DNA of 33,283 nt from Bacteroidota bacterium (lineage in GTDB: Bacteria; Bacteroidota; Bacteroidia; M30B66): NCBI GenBank assembly GCA_947460255.1, contig CANHIS010000032.1:1-33283 (forward strand), read 5' to 3'. This document shows, in pieces, positions 25,201 to 33,283 of the stretch. The position numbers and the translations under genes are program-made. Every line of letters starts with the position of its first letter. The first letter of the stretch is position 1. A model generated the notes under the pieces. It had not been told where the DNA came from. It saw only the letters and a program-made list of their open reading frames with translations, and ran no database searches.

Positions 25201-25315
25201 TTTGATTTTTAAGGGTTGTAGGTAATTCTTCAATCTACTATTAAAATTTCGTTTTTGATTTTTAACACACAGTGTGTTAGAAAAATAATAATTAATGAGG
25301 TTCCAGAGATGGAAC
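25201..25315 (+). promoter_or_regulatory. Structured 5' leader of the cold-shock mRNA
   Basis: The leader has an exact 12-nt direct repeat tttgatttttaa (25201-25212 and 25254-25265), a 6-bp hairpin gtaggt/atctac (25218-25223 with 25233-25238), a 17-nt perfect palindrome taacacac-a-gtgtgtta (25263-25279), and a 6-bp hairpin gttcca-gaga-tggaac (25300-25315) ending 15 nt before the ATG. Such mutually exclusive small stems fit a temperature-responsive leader, by analogy with cspA of E. coli. Confidence 0.45.
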
Positions 25316-25330
25316 AAAAAAAAACACAAA

Positions 25331-25522
25331 ATGAATAAAGGAACAGTAAAATTCTTCAACGATGCTAAAGGCTTCGGTTTTATCACAGGTGAAGATGGTC
25401 AAGAAATTTTCGTACACGTTACAGGTCTTAAGCAAGACATCCGCGAGAACGATCAAGTAACTTACGATACCGAAAGCGGTAGAAAAGGTTTGAACGCAGT
25501 AAACGTATCTGTTATCAGATAA
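25331..25522 (+). CDS. Cold-shock protein, CspA family (63 aa)
   Basis: Single-stranded nucleic-acid-binding protein that acts as an RNA chaperone. It starts at ATG 25331 (MNKGTVKFFNDAKGFGFI); the longer open frame from 25295 lies in the leader. The RNP1 motif KGFGFI is at about residues 13-18 and RNP2 is IFVHV (about 26-30), both with the aromatic residues that stack on bases. The 63 aa are normal for Bacteroidota Csp proteins. It is monocistronic, with its own promoter, long leader and terminator. Confidence 0.97.
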   Translation: MNKGTVKFFNDAKGFGFITGEDGQEIFVHVTGLKQDIRENDQVTYDTESGRKGLNAVNVSVIR

Positions 25523-25536
25523 TTACTGAATAAATG

Positions 25537-25573
25537 AAAAAAGGCAGGCTCTCTCGAGTCTGCCTTTTTTTTT
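25537..25573 (+). terminator. Rho-independent terminator of the cold-shock gene
   Basis: The stem is ggcaggctc (25543-25551) with gagtctgcc (25556-25564): 9 bp with one G-U pair and a tctc loop. It is preceded by six A and followed by nine T. It starts 20 nt after the stop codon. This is the clearest terminator in the window. Confidence 0.93.
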
Positions 25574-25941
25574 GCTTTTTTTTGGGCAATTTAATTTCCT
25601 TCAACTCCATAAAAATCAACTATAGACCAATAAAAACAAGTCTTTTCGTTCATCAAAATTGAATAATTTAAAATTCAATTTCCAATATTAAATTACCAAT
25701 ACACAACCAAATACTTATCTAAAAATCCCTAATCGTTCATTGTATTTGGTGCTGAATAAAAACAAAACGCCAGTAAAAGGACTAAATCATTATGCATCAC
25801 TATAAAATTAAGCATTCAAAATAATAGGATTAATTATCTTCGTTGGTCATAATTCACACTTGTTCATCCAATGCCAACGAATATCCATTTACAACACCCT
25901 TCCTTTGGATGTTGATGATATTTGATGGATCATATACAACC
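25574..25941. other. AT-rich intergenic region before the VCBS cargo
   Basis: A second T-run follows the terminator, then about 350 nt of AT-rich DNA with no recognised promoter consensus, RNA or gene. The frame is open from 25843 into the next gene, but that stretch has no signal-peptide character and is treated as upstream DNA. Confidence 0.5.
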
Positions 25942-28900
25942 ATGACCAACCGTTACTTTGCACTTACAGTGCTCCTTCTCAGCTTCATTTCCGCGGAAGC
26001 GCAAAACTTTACCAGCACTTTTCTCGCCTACAACAACTTGTACATGAACAAGACCGACCTCGACCAAGATGGCGATCTTGACATCATCACTGGCGGACTC
26101 AATTGCGTGTCGTGGGAAGAAAATAAAGGGAACAATGTTTTCGTGAACCATGTGATTTCTCAAAGTCAGCCCGAAGTGCAATGGGTGGTAGGTGCCGATC
26201 TCGATGGCGATGGATATCAAGATATTGTGACCGCTTCTCTGAGCAACAATGCGGTGTATTGGTTGAGAAACTTGGGAAATCAGACTTTCGCACAAACCAC
26301 TTTAGCCACTGCTACAGGCGGAACTTCATCGGTTGCAGTAGCCGATCTCGACAATGATGGCGACATGGACGTGGCTGGCACAGGATTCAATGGCGACCGC
26401 GTTTTCTGGCTGCGGAACAATGGAGCCGAAGTGTTCACCCAAATTGAATTGCTTGCCGCTTTCGACGGAGCATTGAACATCGAAACAGGCGACCTTGACG
26501 ATGATGGTGACGCCGATATTATGGCCGCTGCGCGTGAAGGTGGAAGAATCAACTGGTTCCGCAATAACGGCGGAGGTTCCTTTACGAGCAATACCATCAT
26601 AAACAACTTCGCCAACCCGCGTGAAGTAAAACTTCGCGACTACGACCAAGATGGCGACCTCGATGTGATCTATGTTGCTGAGGCTGGAAGCGGCTGGTTT
26701 AGCAATACAAACGGCAATTTTACCATCAATGCCTATACGACCAGTTCGAATGCATTCTCGGTGGATGTTGCAGATATAGATGGCGATGGATTGCTCGATT
26801 TTATTCGTGCTTTCCCACAAACTCCAAGTATTTCATGGTCGAGAAATACAGGAAACCAAGTGTTATCAGGCGGCGGAACCATCGACAATGGACTGACGAG
26901 CCCTTCGCTGGTCGTACCCGGCGACTTTAATGCCGACGGAAAAGTGGATGTGATGTGTGGAAGCGATTTCGACGTGCGCTTGGCCATCAACGCAACAGGA
27001 CAAGTGTTTTCAAGTGTCGTGTTAAACCGCTACGCCACCAACAACCACGGTGCTTGTCACGGAGATTTCGACAACGATGGCGACATCGATTTGATGGAAA
27101 CGGCCTTCACATTTATGTACTGGTACCGAAATGAAGGAAATGGCGACTTCACTCCTATCCGACTTACCGACAACGGATTTCAGTTCATCAACAACAATTA
27201 TGGAATCAACATCGAAACCGTTGATATGGATGGAGATGGCGACGATGATGCGGTGTACAACGAGAACGACAATAACAAAGTGAGTTGGATTGAAAATCGC
27301 GGGAACGGATTGTTTTCCTACCGTTTTGCATTTAGCATTGAAGGGCCTTATTGCATTGATCCTGTTGACTTTGATAATGATGGAGATATAGATGTTGTGT
27401 GCGGAAGCACTGCCAACGATGCGGTGTATTGGTTCGAAAATAACGGAAGTCAGACTTTCACTCAGCGCTTCGTGAATGGCGAATACTTCGATCCGTTTTC
27501 CATCTTGGCGGAAGACATCGACAATGATGGCGATATGGACATCTTTACAGCACAAGGAAATCCTACCAACAAACTGATTTTACACAGAAACTCAGGAAAC
27601 AATTCCACCTTCACGGCAAGTCAAATTGATGCGAGCGCACCAAATATTTCCTCCATCGACTTGAAAGATGTGGATGGAGATGGAGACCTTGATTTACTTA
27701 GCGCCACGGGCGGAAACGAAGACCGCATCAGCTGGTACCGAAATTCGGGTGGGTCATTTCCCACTTTTACAGAATTTACCGTGAGCACTGGCGTGGATGG
27801 CGCAACTTACGTGTTTGGTGGCGATTACGATGGAGACGGCGATATGGATGTCGTGTCGGCATCTCAAACCGATAAAACCATCAGCTTATTTAAAAACGAT
27901 GGAAGTCAGTCCTTTACAAGAATCATTTTAGCTGAAGATATCGACGGCGCCGACTTCGTAGAATCGGGCGACTTGGATGGAGATGGATTAGAGGAAATTT
28001 ATGCCACTGGATCTACACATGGCATTGTGCAGGTTTTCAAAAACACACCTTATACTCCTCCACCGCCGGTTACTTTGCAACCATGTGCAGATTTGTTCAT
28101 CTCGGAAGTGGTAGAAGGAAGTTCTTGGAACAAGGGCATCGAAATCTACAATCCAACCCAAAACGACATAGAACTTTCGCAGTATCGCATCCAGATTTAT
28201 GCGAATGGATCAACCCAGCCAACCCAAACTTTAGCACCTAACGGAACCGTTGTTGCAGGCGATGTGTATGCCTTTGTGCACATTTTAGCCGATCTAGATT
28301 TCTGGTTCGAAGGTGATCTCGATGGGCAATACAATTTTAATGGCAATGATGCCATCACGCTCACGAAAAACGGCGATATCATTGATATTTTCGGGGTGAT
28401 TGGACAAGATCCCGGAGTCAACGGATGGCTGGGAACCAATGGTGCACAAACAACAGATAGAACAATCGTTCGAAAGGCATCCATCACCAAAGGGAACAAC
28501 ATCAACGGACCAACATTCGATGCTTCCACAGAGTGGGAAGTGTATCCAATTGATGCCTACCAATATTTTGGAAATCATACGGGAATCTGCGCTACAGCTT
28601 GCGTTCCGACGGTTGCGATAAGTACGACCAACCTCAATATCTGTGCAGGCGCAAGTGTGACATTTACCGCGACAATCACCAACGGTGGCGACACTCCGGT
28701 GTACCAATGGAAGAAAAACGGTAACAATGTCGGCACCAACAGTGCATCCTTCACCGCTTCCAATTTGGTGGATAACGATGTGATTACCTGCACCTTGGTA
28801 AGCAATGCCACTTGTGCCATCCCCGGAATATTCACTTCGAATCAATTGGTGATGAATGTATCATCGGCGGTTACGCCAACCATCAGCATTTCAACACCAA

Positions 28901-31455
28901 GCACTACAATTTGCACCGGAAGCAATGCCACATTCACCGCCACGATTACAAATGGTGGATCATCTCCACTTTATCAGTGGAAGAAAAATGGCACCAACGT
29001 AGGCTTGAGTTTGTCAACATACATCGCTACAGGCTTGGTATCGGGCGATGTGATTACCTGTGTGCTCACTTCGAATGCAAACTGCGTAAGCAACTCAACA
29101 GCTACATCTAACAGTCTCACGATGAGTGTTGTGAGCAGCTTAAATCCATCTGTTTCAATTGCGGCTTCAAGTACAACGATCTGCGCTGGTACTTCAGTTA
29201 CATTCACCGCAACTCCTACCAATGGCGGCGCATCGCCAAGCTACCAATGGAAAGTGAACGGAAACAATGTAGGTACAAATTCGGCGACCTACACAACCAC
29301 AACCTTAGCCAACGGAAACATTGTAACCTGTGTATTGACGAGCAATGCAAGTTGTTTATCGACCACAACAGCAACCAGCAATGCAATTACAATAACTGTT
29401 AGCAGCGCAGTTACGCCAACCATTTCCATTTCAACACCTAGCACAACTGTTTGCGGATCGGCATCTGCAACATTTACAGCGAACATCACCAATGGCGGTA
29501 TATCGCCAGTGTATCAGTGGAAGAAAAATGGATCAAACGTAGGCACCAACGCTTCTACTTATACCGCAAGCGGATGGTCAACAGGCGATCAGATTACATG
29601 TACTTTAACAAGTAATGCAAGTTGCGCAAGCGGAACTGTAACGAGCAATACAATTACATTAACGATAACAAATCCAGTTACACCAACTTCATCAATTACT
29701 GCTTCAAACACCAACATTTGCAGTGGCACCTCTGTACTCTTCAGTGCATTTGGAAGCAATCAAGGTCCAGCGCCTGGAATTGTTTGGAAAATCAACGGTA
29801 ATACAGTGGCAACCAGCGGAGGAACTTACTCAACAAGCACCTTACAAAATGGAGATGTAGTGAACGTAACCATCACCAGTTCGTTGGCCTGTGTGAGTCC
29901 GAGCACAGTAACTTCGAACAGCATCACCATGACTGTAAATCCTTCGGTGACGCCAACGATTTCAATCACAGCTTCTAACACGAATATTTGCAGCGGCCAA
30001 TCAGTTACCTTCACTGCAGCAACCACCAATGGCGGCACCACACCAAGCTATCAATGGAAACGCAATGGAAGCAATGTGGGCAGTAATGCATCAACTTACA
30101 GTACAACTGCACTTTCCAACGGCGACATCATTACCTGTGTGCTAACGGGAAGTTTACCTTGTGGAAATACGCCACTTACCAGCAATGGCATCACGATGAG
30201 CGTATCTACAACAGCCAGTCCATCGATTTCAATTAGCACTGCAACAACCAGTGTGTGCAGCGGTCAATCGGTGAGTTTCACAGCCAATACGAGCAACGGA
30301 GGAAGCAATCCGGTTTTGAATTGGAAAGTGAACGGCAACACTATCTTCACGGGACCTTCTCCTTTTGTAACAAGCGCCTTGGTGGATAATGATGTTGTGA
30401 GTTGCACCATGGTGAGCAATGCGCCTTGTGTTACAACCACGACAGCGAATTCGAACAATATCACGATGGATGTTTCACCATCGGTAACACCCGCAATTTC
30501 GATCAGCACAAACAATACAGATATTTGTGTTGGACAGTTGGTGACCTTTACGGCAACACCTTCAAATGGTGGAACTTTCCCAGGTTACCAATGGAAGAAA
30601 AACGGAAGCAATGTGGGAACCAATTCGGCCACTTACACAGGTAGCTCTTGGGCGAATGGAGATGTGGTTACGTGCACAATGAGCAGTAATGCAGCTTGTG
30701 CAAGCAGTTCGTCAGCTACAAGCAATGCAGTTACTTTAACTGTGAATCAAACGGGTGATCCAATAGTGAGCATTTCAACAGCAAATACAAGTATTTGTGC
30801 GGGTGATGAAATAGTATTTACATCAAACGTGAGCTCTGGCGGAAGCAATCCGAATTATGCTTGGTTGATTAATGGCGGAAATACGAATGGAAACGCGGAA
30901 ACATTTGCAACCACAACGTTGAATGATGGCGATGTGGTAACCTTATTTGTGAGTGGATCATCGGCATGTATTGGTGCAGCAACATCACAAGGAATAACCA
31001 TAAATGTTTTGAATATTCCTACACCTCAAATTGTTGAAAATGCTGGGGCTTTGGAAACAGAACCTATTGTTGGCGCAACATACAATTGGTATTTAAATGG
31101 TGGGCCATTGGCTGGACAAAATACTTCTGTGCTAATTCCTGAATCGAGCGGTTCGTTTACAGTAGAGGCAGAATTGAATGGATGTACCTCGGAAGTTTCT
31201 GCACCATTTGATTTAATTATCACTTCTGTAAAACACCAACGTGCTGAAACATGGAATTTAATTCCTAATCCTGCAGCGAATATGTTCGAAATAAAATCAT
31301 CCGAAACCATTGAAATAATTGAATTATTCGATGTGAATGGAAGGTTAATTCAAACCTCGAATTTGAAACAAATGTGGATTCAGGATTTATCGAATGGTAT
31401 TTATTTCGTTCGTGTAAATCAACAGCGCGTTGAAAAACTGGTAATACAGCATTAG
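25942..31455 (+). CDS. FG-GAP/VCBS - lamin-tail - Ig-like array - T9SS type A cargo (1837 aa)
   Basis: Large secreted or surface protein. ATG 25942 begins the signal peptide (RYFALTVLLLSFISAEA-Q). Residues about 35-700 form an FG-GAP/VCBS beta-propeller-like region with 14 Ca-binding motifs of the form D-x-[DN]-x-D-G-x-x-[DE] (for example DLDQDGDLD). Residues ~715-880 resemble a lamin-tail domain (CADLFISEVVEGSSWNKG-IEIYN). Nine Ig-like repeats of ~89 aa follow (from ~888), each with IC-x-G-x-x-V-x-F-T-A and YQWK-x-NG, plus a degenerate tenth. The Por-type sorting domain spans ~1771-1837 (WNLIPNPAANMFEI...LFDVNGRLIQ...NGIYFVRV). It is exported by T9SS and likely anchored or released by PorU. 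The sensor kinase starts 15 nt downstream. Ligand unknown. Confidence 0.93.
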   Translation: MTNRYFALTVLLLSFISAEAQNFTSTFLAYNNLYMNKTDLDQDGDLDIITGGLNCVSWEENKGNNVFVNHVISQSQPEVQWVVGADLDGDGYQDIVTASLSNNAVYWLRNLGNQTFAQTTLATATGGTSSVAVADLDNDGDMDVAGTGFNGDRVFWLRNNGAEVFTQIELLAAFDGALNIETGDLDDDGDADIMAAAREGGRINWFRNNGGGSFTSNTIINNFANPREVKLRDYDQDGDLDVIYVAEAGSGWFSNTNGNFTINAYTTSSNAFSVDVADIDGDGLLDFIRAFPQTPSISWSRNTGNQVLSGGGTIDNGLTSPSLVVPGDFNADGKVDVMCGSDFDVRLAINATGQVFSSVVLNRYATNNHGACHGDFDNDGDIDLMETAFTFMYWYRNEGNGDFTPIRLTDNGFQFINNNYGINIETVDMDGDGDDDAVYNENDNNKVSWIENRGNGLFSYRFAFSIEGPYCIDPVDFDNDGDIDVVCGSTANDAVYWFENNGSQTFTQRFVNGEYFDPFSILAEDIDNDGDMDIFTAQGNPTNKLILHRNSGNNSTFTASQIDASAPNISSIDLKDVDGDGDLDLLSATGGNEDRISWYRNSGGSFPTFTEFTVSTGVDGATYVFGGDYDGDGDMDVVSASQTDKTISLFKNDGSQSFTRIILAEDIDGADFVESGDLDGDGLEEIYATGSTHGIVQVFKNTPYTPPPPVTLQPCADLFISEVVEGSSWNKGIEIYNPTQNDIELSQYRIQIYANGSTQPTQTLAPNGTVVAGDVYAFVHILADLDFWFEGDLDGQYNFNGNDAITLTKNGDIIDIFGVIGQDPGVNGWLGTNGAQTTDRTIVRKASITKGNNINGPTFDASTEWEVYPIDAYQYFGNHTGICATACVPTVAISTTNLNICAGASVTFTATITNGGDTPVYQWKKNGNNVGTNSASFTASNLVDNDVITCTLVSNATCAIPGIFTSNQLVMNVSSAVTPTISISTPSTTICTGSNATFTATITNGGSSPLYQWKKNGTNVGLSLSTYIATGLVSGDVITCVLTSNANCVSNSTATSNSLTMSVVSSLNPSVSIAASSTTICAGTSVTFTATPTNGGASPSYQWKVNGNNVGTNSATYTTTTLANGNIVTCVLTSNASCLSTTTATSNAITITVSSAVTPTISISTPSTTVCGSASATFTANITNGGISPVYQWKKNGSNVGTNASTYTASGWSTGDQITCTLTSNASCASGTVTSNTITLTITNPVTPTSSITASNTNICSGTSVLFSAFGSNQGPAPGIVWKINGNTVATSGGTYSTSTLQNGDVVNVTITSSLACVSPSTVTSNSITMTVNPSVTPTISITASNTNICSGQSVTFTAATTNGGTTPSYQWKRNGSNVGSNASTYSTTALSNGDIITCVLTGSLPCGNTPLTSNGITMSVSTTASPSISISTATTSVCSGQSVSFTANTSNGGSNPVLNWKVNGNTIFTGPSPFVTSALVDNDVVSCTMVSNAPCVTTTTANSNNITMDVSPSVTPAISISTNNTDICVGQLVTFTATPSNGGTFPGYQWKKNGSNVGTNSATYTGSSWANGDVVTCTMSSNAACASSSSATSNAVTLTVNQTGDPIVSISTANTSICAGDEIVFTSNVSSGGSNPNYAWLINGGNTNGNAETFATTTLNDGDVVTLFVSGSSACIGAATSQGITINVLNIPTPQIVENAGALETEPIVGATYNWYLNGGPLAGQNTSVLIPESSGSFTVEAELNGCTSEVSAPFDLIITSVKHQRAETWNLIPNPAANMFEIKSSETIEIIELFDVNGRLIQTSNLKQMWIQDLSNGIYFVRVNQQRVEKLVIQH
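28603..31020 (+). repeat. Nine tandem Ig-like repeats (~270 nt each)
   Basis: Units start near 28603, 28873, 29143, 29413, 29680, 29950, 30217, 30487 and 30757. Each is about 89-90 aa with the pattern TP-x-[IV]-S-I-[ST]...[IV]C-[SA]-G...TNGG...YQWK-x-NG...NVG...D-[VI]-[IV]-T-C. Unit 5 is the most divergent of the nine (GIVWKINGN in place of YQWKKNG). Units 2 and 4 share a long opening (TPTISISTPSTT). A degenerate tenth unit (from 31021) joins the sorting domain. Confidence 0.9.
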
Positions 31456-31470
31456 GCAATTCCAGTTTAA

Positions 31471-33283
31471 ATGAAAAAGTTAATTTTTGTTGTGTTGATT
31501 GGCATTGTTCTGACCTTCCATTTGAGGGCTCAGAACAGTGTCGCTTTAGACAGTTTAACCCGCGCTTGGAAAACAGAAGTTGATCCGTGTAGGAAAGCGG
31601 AAGCGTGTAATGAATTATCCAGATTATATATCTCTGAAAGCCTTAAGAAAGCTAGTGAATACGTTCTTCAGGGAATCGAATTGGCCAGAGAGAAAAAGTG
31701 TGAAAGGAATTTAGGTAATTTATACAATACAGCTGCAATTGTTCGAATTAATGAAGGCAACAATTCCAAGGCTTTTTCTTATATCGATAGTTCGATCGAA
31801 ATACACAGAAAAATCGGAAACAAGGAAGGATTAGCGGCGGCTTTAGGAAATAAAGGCACACTAAAAATTTACGTTGGGAAGTACGACGATGCCTTGAAAT
31901 TGCAATTCGAATGCTTGAAAATTAACGAGGAATTAAATAACAAGAGTGGTATTGCGACTACGTTGGTAAATATTTTCACTGTTTATTTTGCGCAGAAAGA
32001 TTATCCGAAGTCATTAGAAATTGCGCTGAAAGCCTATTCCATGTTTAAGGAATTAAATGAAGTAGACGGCATGGCATTGATGAGTTTTAATATTGCATCA
32101 GTGTATTTTGACACGAACAATCTGGACTCTTGTAGTTATTATATAGAGCAATCTAAACGTCAATTCGAACAAATAAATAACAAGGAAGGCGTTGCAGATA
32201 GCTATAGAATCCAATCGGATATATTGCGAAAGAAAAAGAAATTCGATGCAGCCATATCATTGATCGAACAAGCTATTCTGACTTACAATGCCATTGGTCA
32301 AGTGCACAAAAGAATCGAATCATATTCCTACTTGGCATCCATTTATTACGATGCAGAGAAATATCAATTAAGTATAGAAGCGGCAGATACTTTTCTAAAA
32401 CTCTCCCAAGAATTTAAAATCAAACAATTTGAAAGAGATGCTGCACAATTTTTAATGAACAATTACAAGGCGCTGAAACAGTTCGAAAAAGCGATGTTTT
32501 ATAGCGACTTGTACCAAAAATTAAAAGATGAAATTCTAAACGAGGAATCGATATCAGAAATTAATCGATTAAAAAACGATTATGAAAACGAAATCAAAGA
32601 ACGAGAATTGCAAGATGCCAAACAGAAGTCACAATTACTTGCTTTTGATTTAGAGCGAAAAAACATTGTTCTGCTGGTTTTGTTGGGCGGATTAATTTTG
32701 ATTTCGGCAATTGTATTCCTAGTGTATAATCAGCGAAAGATCAAGACGCAGCGCCAAATGGTCATGTTAGAACAACGCCTTTTGAGAGCGCAGATGAATC
32801 CTCATTTTATCTTCAATTCATTAACAGCCATTCAAACCTTTGTGTATAAAAGCGAACCCAAAGAGGCTGGAAAATTCCTATCTTCATTTGCATCGCTAAT
32901 TCGTACAATTCTCGATAATTCTAGAGAAGAATATATCTCTTTGAACAAAGAAATCAATTGGCTTGAAAATTATTTAAAACTGCAATTGTTGCGTTTTGAA
33001 AATCGATTCTCCTATTCAATTGAAATAGATGAATCGGTGGTTGATAATACCATCCAAATCCCACCAATGCTTACGCAACCGTTCATTGAAAACGCGTTGG
33101 AACATGGCTTAAGAGATGTAGATTATCATGGTGAAATCATTGTTAAGTTTAAGCAATTAAACAACATGCTGTATGTAACAATTACCGACAATGGCGTAGG
33201 ATTGAATGAGAAATTGAATGAGAAAAAAGAAGGCCATATATCACATGCAACAGAAATTACTAAAGAGAGATTAAATATTTTAA
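31471..33283 (+). CDS. TPR sensor histidine kinase, LytS/YehU (His_kinase) type, partial
   Basis: The gene runs off the window with no stop; 604 codons are visible. The signal peptide is about residues 1-22 (LIFVVLIGIVLTFHLRA-Q). Periplasmic TPR helices fill about 25-370. A coiled-coil linker precedes one membrane helix at about 398-420 (NIVLLVLLGGLILISAIVFLV). The His_kinase domain carries the phospho-acceptor motif RAQMNPHFIFNSL with H445. The N-box is PPMLTQPFIENALEHGL (N541) and the G-box is ITDNGVGL (D573). The gene starts 15 nt after the VCBS cargo stop, so they are probably co-transcribed. Kinases of this kind usually act with a LytTR response regulator, which would lie just beyond the window. 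Confidence 0.93.
   Translation, partial: MKKLIFVVLIGIVLTFHLRAQNSVALDSLTRAWKTEVDPCRKAEACNELSRLYISESLKKASEYVLQGIELAREKKCERNLGNLYNTAAIVRINEGNNSKAFSYIDSSIEIHRKIGNKEGLAAALGNKGTLKIYVGKYDDALKLQFECLKINEELNNKSGIATTLVNIFTVYFAQKDYPKSLEIALKAYSMFKELNEVDGMALMSFNIASVYFDTNNLDSCSYYIEQSKRQFEQINNKEGVADSYRIQSDILRKKKKFDAAISLIEQAILTYNAIGQVHKRIESYSYLASIYYDAEKYQLSIEAADTFLKLSQEFKIKQFERDAAQFLMNNYKALKQFEKAMFYSDLYQKLKDEILNEESISEINRLKNDYENEIKERELQDAKQKSQLLAFDLERKNIVLLVLLGGLILISAIVFLVYNQRKIKTQRQMVMLEQRLLRAQMNPHFIFNSLTAIQTFVYKSEPKEAGKFLSSFASLIRTILDNSREEYISLNKEINWLENYLKLQLLRFENRFSYSIEIDESVVDNTIQIPPMLTQPFIENALEHGLRDVDYHGEIIVKFKQLNNMLYVTITDNGVGLNEKLNEKKEGHISHATEITKERLNIL

Larger units (their letters stand above)
24841..25330. 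other. Intergenic region containing the cold-shock gene promoter and leader
   Basis: The left half (24841-25140) is AT-rich with no recognisable feature and no hairpin terminator for the esterase. The right part holds a -7 box (25175-25182) and a ~140-nt leader with several short inverted repeats. A minus-strand frame at 25141-25386 crosses the cold-shock gene and is not coding. Confidence 0.5.

Noticed and set aside
25141-25386. Minus-strand 81-codon frame over the cold-shock leader and gene
   Set aside because: It is antisense to a well-supported csp gene and its promoter, and its lysine- and asparagine-rich make-up reflects AT content.
25843-25941. Upstream extension of the VCBS cargo
   Set aside because: The signal peptide begins at ATG 25942; an extra 33 residues before it would be unusual.
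28603-31020. CRISPR-like periodicity
   Set aside because: The ~270-nt period is in frame and encodes Ig-like domains; there are no short identical repeats with unique spacers.

Overview
The window looks like a chromosomal segment of a Bacteroidota bacterium, probably Flavobacteriales (Crocinitomicaceae/Cryomorphaceae-like; the family is inference). The evidence is: a type IX secretion (T9SS) cargo with a gliding-motility-associated (type B, CHU_C-like) C-terminal domain next to a PorP/SprF protein; a second cargo with a type A (Por-type) sorting domain; many signal peptides ending in A-Q; Bacteroidota-style TAnnTTTG promoter boxes; and a two-component kinase of the TPR plus LytS type. No rRNA, tRNA, CRISPR array, transposase or integrase was seen.

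Layout. (1) 1-7401, housekeeping: aroA (cut by the window edge) and aroB on the minus strand overlap by 8 nt. Divergent from them is proline dehydrogenase, then a small secreted protein, three consecutive secreted TPR proteins sharing a C-terminal two-cysteine cap, a lysophospholipid acyltransferase, and rarA, all on the plus strand and tightly spaced. (2) 7424-7984: a convergent DUF4256 gene. (3) 8481-20564, the most interesting part: a 12-kb plus-strand array of a 123-aa secreted protein, a 1507-aa CUB/Ig-like adhesin, a ~327-aa jelly-roll-like protein, an 833-aa PKD/Ig-like repeat protein, an 838-aa type B T9SS cargo, and a PorP/SprF protein. Three of these secreted proteins have no recognised sorting domain and instead end in nearly the same peptide, [ST/NT]-[TS]-x-I-[YF]-H-D. 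(4) 20613-23610, minus strand: a methyltransferase, a DUF3052-like protein, an outer-membrane beta-barrel protein and an acidic orphan. The intergenic DNA is AT-rich and holds a perfect 20-bp inverted repeat that probably acts as a terminator. (5) 23695-25580: a secreted alpha/beta-hydrolase esterase with a TPR-like tail, then a cold-shock protein gene with a long structured leader and a textbook terminator. (6) 25942-33283: a 1837-aa cargo (14 Ca-binding FG-GAP/VCBS motifs, lamin-tail domain, nine Ig-like repeats, type A sorting domain), followed 15 nt later by a TPR sensor histidine kinase that runs off the window.

How the genes may work together. The 8.5-20.6 kb locus is best read as a surface-adhesin assembly: several secreted modular proteins plus the outer-membrane PorP/SprF partner that typically goes with type B cargo. 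The proteins share interchangeable modules (an N-terminal PKD-like domain, a ~239-aa three-part super-repeat, GGTF-type Ig modules), but only the last carries a canonical sorting domain. The I-[YF]-H-D tail on the other three is the strongest candidate here for an undescribed signal or assembly tag. That role is inference.
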